A DNA stretch of 64,000 bases from Sphingopyxis sp. QXT-31 (GCF_001984035.1 NZ_CP019449.1:1116001-1180000), one strand, 5' to 3'; positions 53,662 to 62,701 are shown, numbered from the stretch's first letter. Notes: generated from the sequence alone by a model not told the origin. Translations and numbers: made by a program.

Positions 53662-54300
53662 TCAGTCCTTCCAGCCCCAGAAGAGGAAGCAGGGCGGGAC
53701 GTTCACCCACTCGAACGCATTGTCGATGCGGTTGAAATGCGCCGCGAGGAAGTCGCGCGCGCGGGCGCGGAACTGATAGACGAGGAAGGCGCCGCCGGGA
53801 CGCAGCACGCGGTGCGTTGCCGCGGCGATCGCGGGGCCGACGCCCGCGGGCAGCGTCGAGAATGGCAGGCCCGACAGCACATAATCGGCATGATCGAAAC
53901 CGTGCGCGTGGACGATGGCCTCGACGTCGGCGGCCGAGCCGTGTACCGCGATGAAGCGGCTGTCGCGGATGTCTTTCCGCAGATAGTCGATGAAATCCTC
54001 GTTGGTGTCGATCGCGATCAAGGTCGCATCGCCCGCCATCCGTTCGAGCACCGGGCGGCAGAAGGTGCCGACGCCAGGGCCATATTCGACGAACAGCTTG
54101 GTGTTCTTCCAGTCGACGGGTTTCAGCATGTGGCGGATCAGCGTCGGCGACGACGGCACGATCGACCCCACCATCACCGGATGCTTGATGAAGCCCTTCA
54201 CGAACATGCCCCACGGCCCGAAAAAGCGCTTTGCACGGTCGCGGATCCGCTTGGTCAGCGCGGCCTTCTGTTCTTGGGCGTGCGCCCGGGGATTGGACAT
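53662..54300 (-). CDS. PmtA-like phospholipid N-methyltransferase (class I SAM)
   Basis: This 212-residue protein carries the SAM motif FVEYGPGVGTFCRPVLERM and the SGLPFSTLPAGVGPAI segment typical of the Rhodobacter PmtA group that methylates phosphatidylethanolamine. The amphipathic N-terminus (AALTKRIRDRAKRFFGPWGM) could associate with the membrane. It ends 3 bases from the convergent phospholipase D-like gene, and pairs logically with phospholipid metabolism. rRNA dimethylase-like relatives make PmtA identity less than certain. Confidence 0.82.
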   Translation of the reverse strand: MSNPRAHAQEQKAALTKRIRDRAKRFFGPWGMFVKGFIKHPVMVGSIVPSSPTLIRHMLKPVDWKNTKLFVEYGPGVGTFCRPVLERMAGDATLIAIDTNEDFIDYLRKDIRDSRFIAVHGSAADVEAIVHAHGFDHADYVLSGLPFSTLPAGVGPAIAAATHRVLRPGGAFLVYQFRARARDFLAAHFNRIDNAFEWVNVPPCFLFWGWKD

Positions 54301-54489
54301 GATGGCTTTCGCGTTGTTGCGTGTGACAAAGGCGTGGCAAAAAGCCGCGCGCGACGCAAGGAAAGACTATGCTTGACAATGGGCCGCGGCGTTCCGCGTC
54401 TGGACAGGCGGGCCAGCGCGTGTAGGGGATTGGGCACGATCGATCCGCACACGCGGAAGCCAGCCAAAGTCAAATGGGGGGAGAGCGAC

Positions 54490-55800
54490 ATGTCGACGAT
54501 CAGCCGCTCGATCCCCGCCGACCGCATGGCGGTGCTCTTCGCGGTGATGCTCGTCGCCGCCGCTGGCAATACCGCGATGCAGTCGATCCTGCCCGCGATT
54601 GGCGCCAAGCTGCACATCCCCGACGTCTGGGTCAGCCTAGCCTTCAGCTGGTCGGCGCTGCTCTGGGTGCTCACCGCGCCGCACTGGGCGCGCCAGTCGG
54701 ACAAGCGCGGGCGCAAGGCGCTGATGGCGCTCGGCGTAATCGGTTTCATGTCGTCGATGGCGCTCTGCGGTCTTGTGCTTTGGGCGGGCCTGACCGGCTG
54801 GCTCGCGGCGGGCGTGACCTTCATCCTCTTCGCGTTGTTCCGCAGCCTCTACGGCGGACTCGGCTCGGCTGCGCCGCCCGCGGTGCAGGCCTATGTCGCC
54901 TCGCGCACCGATCCCGAGGAGCGGACGCAGGCGCTGTCGCTAGTCTCCTCGTCCTTCGGGCTCGGCACGGTGATCGGCCCCGCGATCGCGCCCTTCTTCA
55001 TTCTCCCCATCGTCGGTCTTGCCGGGCCGTTGCTCGTTTTTGCGCTGATTGGTCTGACGGTCCTGATCGCCCTGCGTTGGCGGCTGCCCGACGACGTCCC
55101 GCGGTTCGCGGCGCGGGGCAATATCGCCTCCTATCCGACCACGGGCGGCTCCCCCGAGACGGCGACCGACGAGACTGAAGACGAGATCGTCGATCCCGCA
55201 TCCGCCGCGTCGCCGCCGCTTCGCTGGACTGACCCGCGCGTGCGCCCTTGGCTGCTCGCGGGGCTGTTCGGCGGGCAGGCGCAGGCCATGATGCTGGGCG
55301 TCATCGGTTTCCTGATCCTCGACCGGCTGCAGCTACGCCTGCGTCCCGACGAGGGCGCGGCGATGACCGGCATCGTGCTGATGGCGGGCGCCTTCGCGAC
55401 CCTGCTCTCGCAATGGGGGCTGATCCCGCTGCTCAAGATGTCGCCGCGCACCGCGGTGCTCGTCGGCGCCGCGCTCGGCGGGATCGGCACGATCACGACG
55501 GGCCTGTCGTTCGACCTCCACGGTATCATCATAGGATTCGCCCTCGCCTCCTTGGGCTTCGGCCTTTTCCGCCCAGGCTTTACCGCCGGGTCGTCGCTCG
55601 CCGTTCCGCGCCGCGACCAGGGCGCGGTCGCGGGCATGACCGCGTCGATCAACGGCGCGGCCTATATCGTCTCGCCCGCCGCCGGCGTGCTGCTCTACAA
55701 CTGGCACCCGAGCGTTGCCTATGGCCTGATGGCGGGCTTTTGCGGCTGGCTGGTCCTGTGGGGCTGGAAGGCGCTCCGGCTGGAAGCCGGTATCAACTGA
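54490..55800 (+). CDS. Major facilitator superfamily transporter
   Basis: This 436-residue protein has about 12 transmembrane helices in two halves joined by a charged cytoplasmic loop (TATDETEDEIVDPASAA). The conserved MFS loop between helices 2 and 3 reads HWARQSDKRGRKALMALGVI. The resemblance is to the drug-efflux type, with no substrate information. The ATG at 54490 lies after a GGGGAG sequence, and the open frame upstream, over the PmtA-like region, is not considered coding. Confidence 0.88.
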   Translation: MSTISRSIPADRMAVLFAVMLVAAAGNTAMQSILPAIGAKLHIPDVWVSLAFSWSALLWVLTAPHWARQSDKRGRKALMALGVIGFMSSMALCGLVLWAGLTGWLAAGVTFILFALFRSLYGGLGSAAPPAVQAYVASRTDPEERTQALSLVSSSFGLGTVIGPAIAPFFILPIVGLAGPLLVFALIGLTVLIALRWRLPDDVPRFAARGNIASYPTTGGSPETATDETEDEIVDPASAASPPLRWTDPRVRPWLLAGLFGGQAQAMMLGVIGFLILDRLQLRLRPDEGAAMTGIVLMAGAFATLLSQWGLIPLLKMSPRTAVLVGAALGGIGTITTGLSFDLHGIIIGFALASLGFGLFRPGFTAGSSLAVPRRDQGAVAGMTASINGAAYIVSPAAGVLLYNWHPSVAYGLMAGFCGWLVLWGWKALRLEAGIN

Positions 55801-55801
55801 T

Positions 55802-55829
55802 CGTCATCCCGGCGAAGGCCGGGATGACG
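55802..55829. terminator. Bidirectional hairpin between convergent MFS and Cdc48 genes
   Basis: Stem CGTCATCCCGGC at 55802-55813 pairs exactly with GCCGGGATGACG at 55818-55829 with loop GAAG. There is no T-run. The sequence CGTCATCCCGGCGAAGGCCG is a widespread repeat of alphaproteobacteria, so it may be both a repetitive element and a terminator of either flanking gene. Confidence 0.75.
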
Positions 55830-55836
55830 TGACAGA

Positions 55837-58158
55837 TTAGTCTTTCGGATCCTCGTGCTTCCGCTCACGCACGGGCTTGAGCATGCCCGGCGCGAAGAAG
55901 CCGATCGGGTCGACGCTCATCGCCGCCTGCTTGATCTCGCCCTGGATCTTTTCATAATCCTTCTCCATCGCCTCGGTGACCGAGGCGCGGGTGTCCTTCA
56001 GCGCGGTGTCGAAGTCCGCCATCGTCACCGTCTCGGCGCCCATCGAGCGCTTGAGCGCGGCAAGCCCGGCGCGGCGCGTCAGATCCTCCAGATCGGCCCC
56101 GGTGAAGCGATCCGACTTCTCGGCGAGAACGCCCAAGTTCACATCCTCGTCGAGCGGCATCTTTCCGGTCTGAATCTCCAGGATACGCTTGCGTCCCTCG
56201 GCATTGGGCACCGACACATAGATCAGCTCGTCGAGCCGCCCCGGGCGCAGCAGTGCGGGATCGATCAGATTGGGCCGGTTGGTAGCGCCGATCACGACGA
56301 CCGATTGCATCTCCTCGATCCCGTCCATCTCGGCGAGGATCGTGTTGACGACGCGCTCGGTCACCTGCGGCTCGCCCGACGTCCCGCTGCCGCGCGCGGG
56401 GACCAGGCTGTCGAGCTCGTCGATGAAGATGATCGTCGGTGCCACCGCGCGCGCGCGCTGGAACAGCCGCGCGATCTGCTGCTCGCTCTCGCCATACCAT
56501 TTCGACAGCAGGTCCGACGACTTGATCGAGATGAAATTCGCGTCGGATTCGCGAGCCGCCGCCTTGGCGAGCAGGGTCTTGCCCGTGCCCGGCGGGCCAT
56601 AGAGCAGGAAGCCTTTCGCGGCCCGGATGCCGAGCCGCCGGAACGCCTCGGGGTATTTGAGCGGCAGCTCGATTCCCTCGATTAGCTTCTCGCGCGCGGC
56701 GTCGAGCCCGCCGATGTCGCTCCAGCGCGTCTTCGGCGCCTGCACCATCACCTCGCGCATCGCCGAGGGCTGCACGCGCTTCAGCGCATTGTTGAAATCC
56801 TCGCGCGTGACGCGCAGTTCCTCGAGCACCTCGGGCGGAATCGTCCCTTCCTCGAGGTTCAACTTGGGCATGATCCGCCGCACCGCCTCGATTGCGGCCT
56901 CGCGCGTCAGTGCCGCCATGTCGGCACCGACGAAGCCAAAGGTCGTGCGCGACAGCTCGTCCAGATCGACATTCTCGCCCAGCGGCATGCCTCGCGTGTG
57001 GATGCCCAATATCTCGCGACGTCCCTTTTCGTCGGGGACGCCGATCACGATCTCGCGGTCGAAGCGGCCCGGACGCCGCAGTGCCTCGTCGATCGCATCG
57101 GGACGGTTGGTCGCGGCAATGACCACCAGATTGGTGCGCGGCTCCAGCCCGTCCATCAGCGTCAGCAATTGCGCGACGAGACGTTTTTCGGCCTCGCCGG
57201 TCACCTGCCCGCGCTTGGGCGCGATCGAATCGATCTCGTCGATGAACAGGATCGACGGCGCGGCCTTGGTGGCCTGCTCGAACACCTCGCGCAGTCGTTT
57301 TTCGGACTCGCCATAGGCGCTGCCCATGATCTCGGGCCCGTTGATCAGGAAGAATTGCGCGTCGCTCTCATTGGCGACCGCGCGCGCCAGCCGCGTCTTG
57401 CCGGTGCCCGGCGGGCCGTGCAGCAGCACCCCGCGCGGCGGATCGACACCCAGGCGGCGGAACAGCTCGGGATAGCGCAAGGGCAATTCGACCATCTCGC
57501 GCAGCTGGTCGATCGTCTCGCCCAGCCCGCCTAGGTCGTCGTAGGTAACGTCGGTGCGCCGCGCGTCCTGCGGCTCCTGAAATTCGGGGAGCAGCTCGAT
57601 CTCGGTATTCTCGTCGATGAAGACGACGCCCTTGGGGCTCGCGGACACGACGAGCAGGCGTACTTCGGCGAGCGCATAGGCCGGGGCGTTGAGCATCTGG
57701 CGCAGCTGCGGCGGCATGTCGCCCGCCGAGACGCGCTGCTGCCCCGCGGTCGCGACGGTGTCGCCCGCGACCAGAGGTCGCCCGAAAAAGCTGCGCTTGA
57801 GCGCATTGGCCGAGCCCTGCAGCCGCAGATTTTCTTGCGCGGGCGCGAACACCACGCGCGTTGCGGGGCGCGTCTCGACGCGGCTCAGAGCGACCATATC
57901 GCCCGCGCCCGCCCCTGCATTCGCGCGCTGCAGGCCGTCGAGGCGGATGACGTCGAGGCCTTCATCTTCGGCATAGGGCAGCACGACGCGCGACGCGGTG
58001 TCGCGCTTGCCGCTGATCTGGACGATATCCCCTTCGGTCACGCCGAGTTCGGCCATCGCTGCGCGCGGGATACGCGCGATGCCGCCGCCGCTTTCCTCCG
58101 CGCGGGCGTTCGCCACCTGCAGTTTGACCTGTTTTTCTTTTGCCGCTGCGTCGGCCAA
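55837..58158 (-). CDS. Cdc48/VAT-type AAA ATPase
   Basis: This 773-residue double AAA+ protein has the Cdc48 N-terminal double-psi barrel (VKLQVANARAEESGGGIARI), D1 with Walker A in LHGPPGTGKTRLARAVANES and FIDEIDSIAPKRG, and D2 with [20 protein letters not shown] and FIDELDSLVPARG. It unfolds substrates and acts in protein quality control. The start is the TTG at 58158, with GGGAG at 58166-58170 (minus-strand sense) 7 bases upstream. The longer frame to 58215 has no ribosome site. Bacterial Cdc48 is limited to some lineages, and sphingomonads are among them. Confidence 0.93.
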   Translation of the reverse strand: MADAAAKEKQVKLQVANARAEESGGGIARIPRAAMAELGVTEGDIVQISGKRDTASRVVLPYAEDEGLDVIRLDGLQRANAGAGAGDMVALSRVETRPATRVVFAPAQENLRLQGSANALKRSFFGRPLVAGDTVATAGQQRVSAGDMPPQLRQMLNAPAYALAEVRLLVVSASPKGVVFIDENTEIELLPEFQEPQDARRTDVTYDDLGGLGETIDQLREMVELPLRYPELFRRLGVDPPRGVLLHGPPGTGKTRLARAVANESDAQFFLINGPEIMGSAYGESEKRLREVFEQATKAAPSILFIDEIDSIAPKRGQVTGEAEKRLVAQLLTLMDGLEPRTNLVVIAATNRPDAIDEALRRPGRFDREIVIGVPDEKGRREILGIHTRGMPLGENVDLDELSRTTFGFVGADMAALTREAAIEAVRRIMPKLNLEEGTIPPEVLEELRVTREDFNNALKRVQPSAMREVMVQAPKTRWSDIGGLDAAREKLIEGIELPLKYPEAFRRLGIRAAKGFLLYGPPGTGKTLLAKAAARESDANFISIKSSDLLSKWYGESEQQIARLFQRARAVAPTIIFIDELDSLVPARGSGTSGEPQVTERVVNTILAEMDGIEEMQSVVVIGATNRPNLIDPALLRPGRLDELIYVSVPNAEGRKRILEIQTGKMPLDEDVNLGVLAEKSDRFTGADLEDLTRRAGLAALKRSMGAETVTMADFDTALKDTRASVTEAMEKDYEKIQGEIKQAAMSVDPIGFFAPGMLKPVRERKHEDPKD

Positions 58159-58296
58159 GGCGTGTCTCCCGCAAAATTGGACAGAACAGGGAAGATAGGG
58201 CGCCGGTTCCGCCATTGCGACCCCCAGCTTATGACGCAGTGCACAAAAGCCTTGGCAGGGTGCGCGCTGTCATGTCATCATCGCGGTCGAACGATC

Positions 58297-59175
58297 ATGC
58301 CACGCCTTCCTCCCCTCAGCAGCATGGAGGCCTTTCTCGAGGTCGCCCGTCACGGTACGGTCAAGGCCGCGGCGATCGAGCTGGGCCTGTCGATGCCCGC
58401 GCTGTCGCGGCGCATCCAGACGCTCGAACATGCTGTCGGCCGCCCGCTCTTCGACCGCCATCATCACGGGTTGCGGCTGACCGAGGCGGGGCGCGCGCTG
58501 CAGGAGCAGCTGTCGCCGATCCTCGATGATCTGCGCGGCGTCATCGCGCAGGCAGGCAGCCCCGACGCGTCGCTGCGCCTCCACCTCAACGTGCTGCCGC
58601 TCTTCGCGCAGCAGCGGCTCTTCCCGCGCTTGCCCGAACTTCGTCAGAAACATCCCGAACTGCATATCGATATCGAGACCATGTCGCACGCCGAGGCGCG
58701 GCTGGGCGAAGGGATCGACGCGGCGATCGCGCTCGCGCGCTCGATCGACCCCGCGCTTTATGCGGCGCGCCTCGACCAGGACAAGGTCTTCCCTATCGCC
58801 GCCCGCACACTCACCGACGGCGACCGTCCATTGCGCGTCCCCGAACAGCTCCAGCGCGCGACGATCCTGCTCCACCGCGAAATGCCCGAAACCTTCGGCG
58901 AATGGCGCAAAGCGATCGGCATGCCCTATCTCGAGCCCGCGGGAATCGACTATTTCGATTCGGGTCCGCTGATGCTCGAGGCCGCGGCGCAGGGGATCGG
59001 GGTCGCCTTCATGCACGGCCATCATTTCGACGACGCGCACGACCCGCGGCTCGTCCGCCTGTTCGATTTCGACGTCGACAGCCCGTACAGCTACTGGTTC
59101 GTCTGCCGCCCCCGCGCGCTGCGCCAGCCGGCGGTCAAGCTGTTCCACGACTGGCTGCTGGGCGCCAAGATCTGA
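58297..59175 (+). CDS. LysR-family transcriptional regulator
   Basis: The 292-residue protein has an N-terminal winged HTH (LSSMEAFLEVARHGTVKAAA then LGLSMPALSRRIQTLEHAVG), followed by the type 2 periplasmic-binding effector domain with GSPDASLRLHLNVLPLFAQQ. The form is that of GcvA-type regulators. No classical divergent target gene is next to it; upstream is the Cdc48 gene pointing away, so it may control that ATPase. Start ATG at 58297 gives the normal HTH. Confidence 0.9.
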   Translation: MPRLPPLSSMEAFLEVARHGTVKAAAIELGLSMPALSRRIQTLEHAVGRPLFDRHHHGLRLTEAGRALQEQLSPILDDLRGVIAQAGSPDASLRLHLNVLPLFAQQRLFPRLPELRQKHPELHIDIETMSHAEARLGEGIDAAIALARSIDPALYAARLDQDKVFPIAARTLTDGDRPLRVPEQLQRATILLHREMPETFGEWRKAIGMPYLEPAGIDYFDSGPLMLEAAAQGIGVAFMHGHHFDDAHDPRLVRLFDFDVDSPYSYWFVCRPRALRQPAVKLFHDWLLGAKI

Positions 59176-59182
59176 AGAATGA

Positions 59183-59257
59183 TGGTGCTGCTGGACAGGA
59201 TTGAACTGTCGACCTCGTCATTACCAATGACGCGCTCTACCACTGAGCTACAGCAGC
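59183..59257 (-). tRNA. tRNA-Thr(GGT)
   Basis: Read on the minus strand the gene starts GCTGCTG and ends with CAGCAGC followed by an A discriminator and an encoded CCA. The anticodon arm CGTCA-TTGGTAA-TGACG has anticodon GGT. D and T arms, including GTTCAATCC, are regular. It reads ACC threonine codons. Confidence 0.95.
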
Positions 59258-59373
59258 AACCAGGCGCCCGCGAACGCATGTCTGCGGGGCAGGCGCGGCC
59301 TATGGCGGGACGCCTTGCGCCTGTCAAGCGGCCAGGCTTGACGCCGGACAGATTTCGCAGGCAAGGATCGGGC

Positions 59374-59502
59374 GTGAACAAGAGCCCCTCTCCCACCGAA
59401 CTGGAGCGCCAGCAGCGGCTGGCCGAAGCGCTGCGGGAAAATCTGCGCAAGAGAAAGGCACAGGCGCGCGAGGCGCGGGCCGAAACCCCGCCTAAAGACT
59501 GA
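59374..59502 (+). CDS. Small conserved-type protein, unknown
   Basis: The GTG start at 59374 follows AAGGA at 59362-59366. The 42-residue protein reads NKSPSPTELERQQRLAEALR and continues with a basic stretch LRKRKAQAREA. One long alpha-helix is expected. Small proteins of this kind occur after tRNA genes in sphingomonads. The function is unknown. The end overlaps the convergent DUF1905 gene by 11 bases. Confidence 0.65.
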   Translation: MNKSPSPTELERQQRLAEALRENLRKRKAQAREARAETPPKD

Positions 59503-59806
59503 CGGTCACCGTCACGTCATCGCCCTCGGCGATCCCCTCGGCCTTGCGCACCGCGGCCTTGACCGGCAGCAACCAGCCGCCGCTTTCCTTGTGCGGAAAG
59601 ACCGACGTCTGCCAGACGGTATCCCCGATCGTCACCGTCACCCGCGCCGACCCGAATCCCCCGCGCTTGTCGAGCCACTGCCCCGACATCGCGGCAAAGC
59701 GGATCCCGTCGGCCGCTTCGCCCGCGATGGTCAGGAAGAACCACGCCGCGGGCGCCGTCGCCGACTGCCAGCGCCACAGCACCGTGGTGGTGGTGAAGGA
59801 TTCCAT
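59492..59806 (-). CDS. DUF1905 domain protein
   Basis: The 104-residue protein consists of one beta-rich domain with AWFFLTIAGEAADGIRF and VFPHKESGGWLLPVKAAVRK, then EGIAEGDDVTVTVSL, the pattern of DUF1905, a domain with unknown function. There is no signal peptide or membrane segment. It is convergent with the small gene at 59374, overlapping by 11 bases. Confidence 0.8.
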   Translation of the reverse strand: MESFTTTTVLWRWQSATAPAAWFFLTIAGEAADGIRFAAMSGQWLDKRGGFGSARVTVTIGDTVWQTSVFPHKESGGWLLPVKAAVRKAEGIAEGDDVTVTVSL

Positions 59807-59820
59807 TGGACGACCCTACG

Positions 59821-59900
59821 CCGTTCGCATCGAGCGAAGTCGAGATGCCCATCGGCTAGGCGCTACGTCTCGGTGTCTTGACTGCGCTCGACACGAACGG
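59821..59900. repeat. Imperfect inverted repeat, REP-like
   Basis: Two 29-base arms face each other: left at 59821-59849 begins CCGTTCGCATCGAGCGAAGT and right at 59872-59900 is its reverse complement with six mismatches, separated by 22 bases. The arms contain the TCGAGCG/CGCTCGA core known from dispersed sphingomonad repeats. It lies after the cyclophilin gene and could fold as its terminator. Confidence 0.7.
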
Positions 59901-59910
59901 GAACGACACG

Positions 59911-60927
59911 TCATTTTGACACCGCCCGCACCGGTACGGGGATATTGCAGACATCTGCCCCACCTGCGGGCGTTATGAAGAAGGGATCGCGCCGGTTCGC
60001 GCGGGCGTCTGCGTATTTTGTGAAGCTTTCGCTTTCGGTCGACAGATATTCAAACTTCGGCTGGCTCGGCGCGGGCAGGTCGGTCGCGAGGCGGATCGAT
60101 TTGATCGGTACGCGCTCCTCGGCCTTTTCATAGAAGCCCAGCGCCCCGGTCCCGCGCGGCAGGCTCGACAGATGCTCGATCCCGGCGATCACGCGGCCCA
60201 CGACCGCGATATTGCGGTCGAGGTGGCGCGGCGCGTGGCCGATGACGGTATAGAGCTCAGCGCCGTTGCCGGTATCGGGTGACAGGTTTCGACCTACCCC
60301 GAGCATGCCGTAACAATGGACGGGCCACCAGACTTGATCCAAGCCATATCCCGAGGTGGCAACCGGCCAGCCGGAATAGAAATCGACCCACTGCGTATAT
60401 GCGTCGCGACTATGCCAGTCGGGATAGGGGTCGGGTTCGACCCGCTGCAACGGAATCTCCGAAGTCTGCCGCGACTGACGTTTTGCATCGCGCTCCGCGT
60501 TGCGGGCCTGCCATTCGGAAAGGCCGGACGTATAATCAGCCTCCGGCACCACCGCCACCCCCCCGGGCAGCGGCTTTTTCTCGGTCGCATCGCCCCATTG
60601 CACGACATAATTGTCCTGCACGCGGTTGATGCTTGCCCCGTCCCACCAATGCGCCGCGGCGAGCTTGCGGATATTGCCGATCCAGCCCTGGCTGAACGGC
60701 GCAGGCATCAGCTGGATCACGACGCGGCGCGGTGGCGCCTTCTTCTTCGCCTTGCCGGCGGGCGCAAGGTCCATAACGAGCAAGTCCGAAGCCGGAATCT
60801 CCACCCAGTCGCTCGCGGGCGCCGCAGCGGCGATCTCGCCCGGCGAGAGCGGCGGCGACGCCTCCTGCGCGGCGACGGGAAGGGAAAAAGCGAAGGCCGC
60901 GGCTGCGGCGAGGAGGCGATGCTTCAT
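59911..60927 (-). CDS. Peptidyl-prolyl cis-trans isomerase (cyclophilin type), exported
   Basis: The 338-residue protein has a signal peptide (HRLLAAAAAFAFSLPVAAQ) and a cyclophilin domain with RRVVIQLMPAPFSQGWIGNI, INRVQDNYVVQWGDATEKK (the Arg and Gln of the active site) and the ELYTVIGHAPRHLDRNIAVV, GRVIAGIEHLSSLPRG end motif. It is much longer than simple cyclophilins (about 170), with an internal insertion (about 150-220) containing EPDPYPDWHSRDAYTQWVDF. Function would be periplasmic protein folding. Start ATG at 60927 gives the signal peptide. Confidence 0.87.
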   Translation of the reverse strand: MKHRLLAAAAAFAFSLPVAAQEASPPLSPGEIAAAAPASDWVEIPASDLLVMDLAPAGKAKKKAPPRRVVIQLMPAPFSQGWIGNIRKLAAAHWWDGASINRVQDNYVVQWGDATEKKPLPGGVAVVPEADYTSGLSEWQARNAERDAKRQSRQTSEIPLQRVEPDPYPDWHSRDAYTQWVDFYSGWPVATSGYGLDQVWWPVHCYGMLGVGRNLSPDTGNGAELYTVIGHAPRHLDRNIAVVGRVIAGIEHLSSLPRGTGALGFYEKAEERVPIKSIRLATDLPAPSQPKFEYLSTESESFTKYADARANRRDPFFITPAGGADVCNIPVPVRAVSK

Positions 60928-61002
60928 GGCGCAATGTCTGCCACGCCCATGCCGCTTGCGAAAGCCCCGCCAAGCGATTAGGGCGCCCCTTCCAGTGCAT
61001 GC

Positions 61003-61093
61003 GGAGCGGTGGCCGAGTGGTCGAAGGCGCTCGCCTGGAAAGTGAGTATACGTCAAAAGCGTATCGAGGGTTCGAATCCCTCCCGCTCCGCCA
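61003..61093 (+). tRNA. tRNA-Ser(GGA)
   Basis: The 91-base gene begins GGAGCGG and ends CCGCTCC, with discriminator G and encoded CCA. Anticodon arm CTCGC-CTGGAAA-GTGAG gives anticodon GGA. The long variable arm (TACGTCAAAAGCGTA) is the class II feature of serine tRNAs. It is the likely integration target of the adjacent element. Confidence 0.96.
61066..61093 (+). other. Putative attachment site attL at the tRNA-Ser 3' end
   Basis: Tyrosine integrases of the P4 class usually recombine within the T arm and acceptor end of a tRNA gene. Here the 3' end, including GGTTCGAATCCC, lies 165 bases before an integrase reading in the same direction. The matching attR would lie beyond the right edge, so the exact core is not defined from this window. 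Confidence 0.5.
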
Positions 61094-61095
61094 AC

Positions 61096-61247
61096 ATACC
61101 ATGCGCCAGCGTTCTTATTCGTTCACTACCCCTTGCATTTCCGCCATTTCTGCTTATCAGTGTGGCGGACGATGTTCACGTCTGTTCGCAGTCGTTCACC
61201 GTCTCACATGGTATATCGCATGGTATGGCCTTGCGATTTTATGGTAT
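61096..61247. repeat. Short repeats between tRNA-Ser and int, candidate integrase arm sites
   Basis: ATGGTAT occurs at 61208-61214, 61220-61226 and 61241-61247, and inverted (ATACCAT) at 61096-61102. CGTTCAC occurs at 61120-61126 and 61193-61199, with a variant TGTTCAC at 61173-61179. Direct and inverted short repeats next to a tRNA-located integrase commonly act as arm-type Int or Xis sites. Chance is not excluded. Confidence 0.4.
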
Positions 61248-61258
61248 GGAGAACGAGG

Positions 61259-62701
61259 GTGCTCACCGACGCCAAAATCAAAGCCGCGAAGCCCGCCGAC
61301 CGGGATTACAAGCTCGCCGATTCCGGCCAGCTTTTTTTGCACGTCACGACGGCCGGCGGTCGCCACTGGCGCATGAATTATTCGTTCGGGAAGAACGCCG
61401 CGGGCAAGCCCGCGCAGAAGACGTTGACCTTCGGCTCCTACCCTGCCCTCACGCTGGTTGATGCCCGCGCGCGCCGGGACGAGGCGAAGGCGCTGCTGCG
61501 CGAGGGCCGCGACCCTGCTGTCGAGCGGCGCGTCGCGACGGCCGCGAAGGCGACGGCCGGAAAGAACACGTTCGAGATCGTCGCCGAGCAATGGTTCGAG
61601 TTGAAGTCGGGCTGGTCGGTGAAGAAGTTCCGGGCATGGCGCGCCGCGCATGGCGGCAAGTGGCACGAGCGCGACGCCGCGAACTGGATCGAGCGCCCCC
61701 AGGCGGGCTGGTCTGTCGTCCACTCGGGCGACGTGCTTAAGTCGCTCGACAACGACGTCTTCCCCTCGATCGGCGACCTCCCCATCGGCGAGATCGAAAG
61801 CCCGAAGGTGCTGGAGGTGCTCAACGCGATCGTGCAGCGCGGCGCGATCGAGACCGCGCACCGCGTCTGTCAGCGCATCGGTGACGTGTATGTCTATGCC
61901 ATCCCTGCCGGGCTCGCGAAGGCGAACCCGGCCGCGAGCATGGGCAAGGCGCTGCCGAAGGTGCCGCGCTCGAAGAAGCAACCCTCGATCATCGACCGCA
62001 TCCGCGAGCATGAGGACCAGATCAAGGTCGTCCGCCAGATGCTCCGCGATTGCGACGACGAGCGCTGCCGCGCCTCGACGAAATTCGCCCTGCGCCTGCT
62101 GGCGCTGACGGCCGTGCGCCCGAACGAAATTCAGAACGCCGAATGGTCGGAGTTCGAGGATCTGGACGGCCCGGCGCCGCTGTGGCGCATCCCCGCCTCG
62201 CGTATGAAGGGCGACCTCGACCGCAAGGCCGATGAGGACGGCGACCATCTGGTGCCGCTGTCGACGCAGGCGGTCGAGCTGGTGCAGACGTTGCGGATGT
62301 TGACCGGGAATTATCGGCTCATGTTCCCCAGCGAGCGCCACCCTCACCGCCCTATCTCCGAGAACACCCTGCGCGCGCTGCTGATCCGCGCTGGCTACTA
62401 TCAACGCCACGTCCCGCACGGTTTCCGCGCGGCGTTCAGCACCATCATGAACGAGCGGCCGGACAAGCAGGAAGGCGACCGCGCCGTCATCGACCTGATG
62501 CTGGCGCACGTCCCGAAAGACAAGGTCGAGGGCGCATACAACCGCGCTTCCTATATGCCGCGGCGCCGCGAGATCGCGCAGGCATGGGCCGACATCATCA
62601 CCGAGGGGCTGGAAGCGCCGGCCGAGCATATCGGCAAGCCTATTCGCTGGGCGGACACCTCGCCGAAAGCACCGCGGAAGACGCTGGAGCGCGTAGGCTA
62701 G
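61259..62701 (+). CDS. P4-type tyrosine integrase
   Basis: This 480-residue recombinase has a DUF4102 N-terminal domain (MLTDAKIKAAKPADRDYKLA with a leading GTG), a central core-binding region, and the catalytic domain with RLLALTAVRPNEIQNAEW (Arg box 1), HGFRAAFSTIMNE (His-x2-Arg) and YNRASYMPRRREIAQAWADI (Tyr nucleophile). GTG at 61259 follows GGAG at 61248-61251 by 7 bases; the ATG at 61241 would add six residues. It probably mediates insertion into the adjacent tRNA-Ser. Confidence 0.93.
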   Translation: MLTDAKIKAAKPADRDYKLADSGQLFLHVTTAGGRHWRMNYSFGKNAAGKPAQKTLTFGSYPALTLVDARARRDEAKALLREGRDPAVERRVATAAKATAGKNTFEIVAEQWFELKSGWSVKKFRAWRAAHGGKWHERDAANWIERPQAGWSVVHSGDVLKSLDNDVFPSIGDLPIGEIESPKVLEVLNAIVQRGAIETAHRVCQRIGDVYVYAIPAGLAKANPAASMGKALPKVPRSKKQPSIIDRIREHEDQIKVVRQMLRDCDDERCRASTKFALRLLALTAVRPNEIQNAEWSEFEDLDGPAPLWRIPASRMKGDLDRKADEDGDHLVPLSTQAVELVQTLRMLTGNYRLMFPSERHPHRPISENTLRALLIRAGYYQRHVPHGFRAAFSTIMNERPDKQEGDRAVIDLMLAHVPKDKVEGAYNRASYMPRRREIAQAWADIITEGLEAPAEHIGKPIRWADTSPKAPRKTLERVG

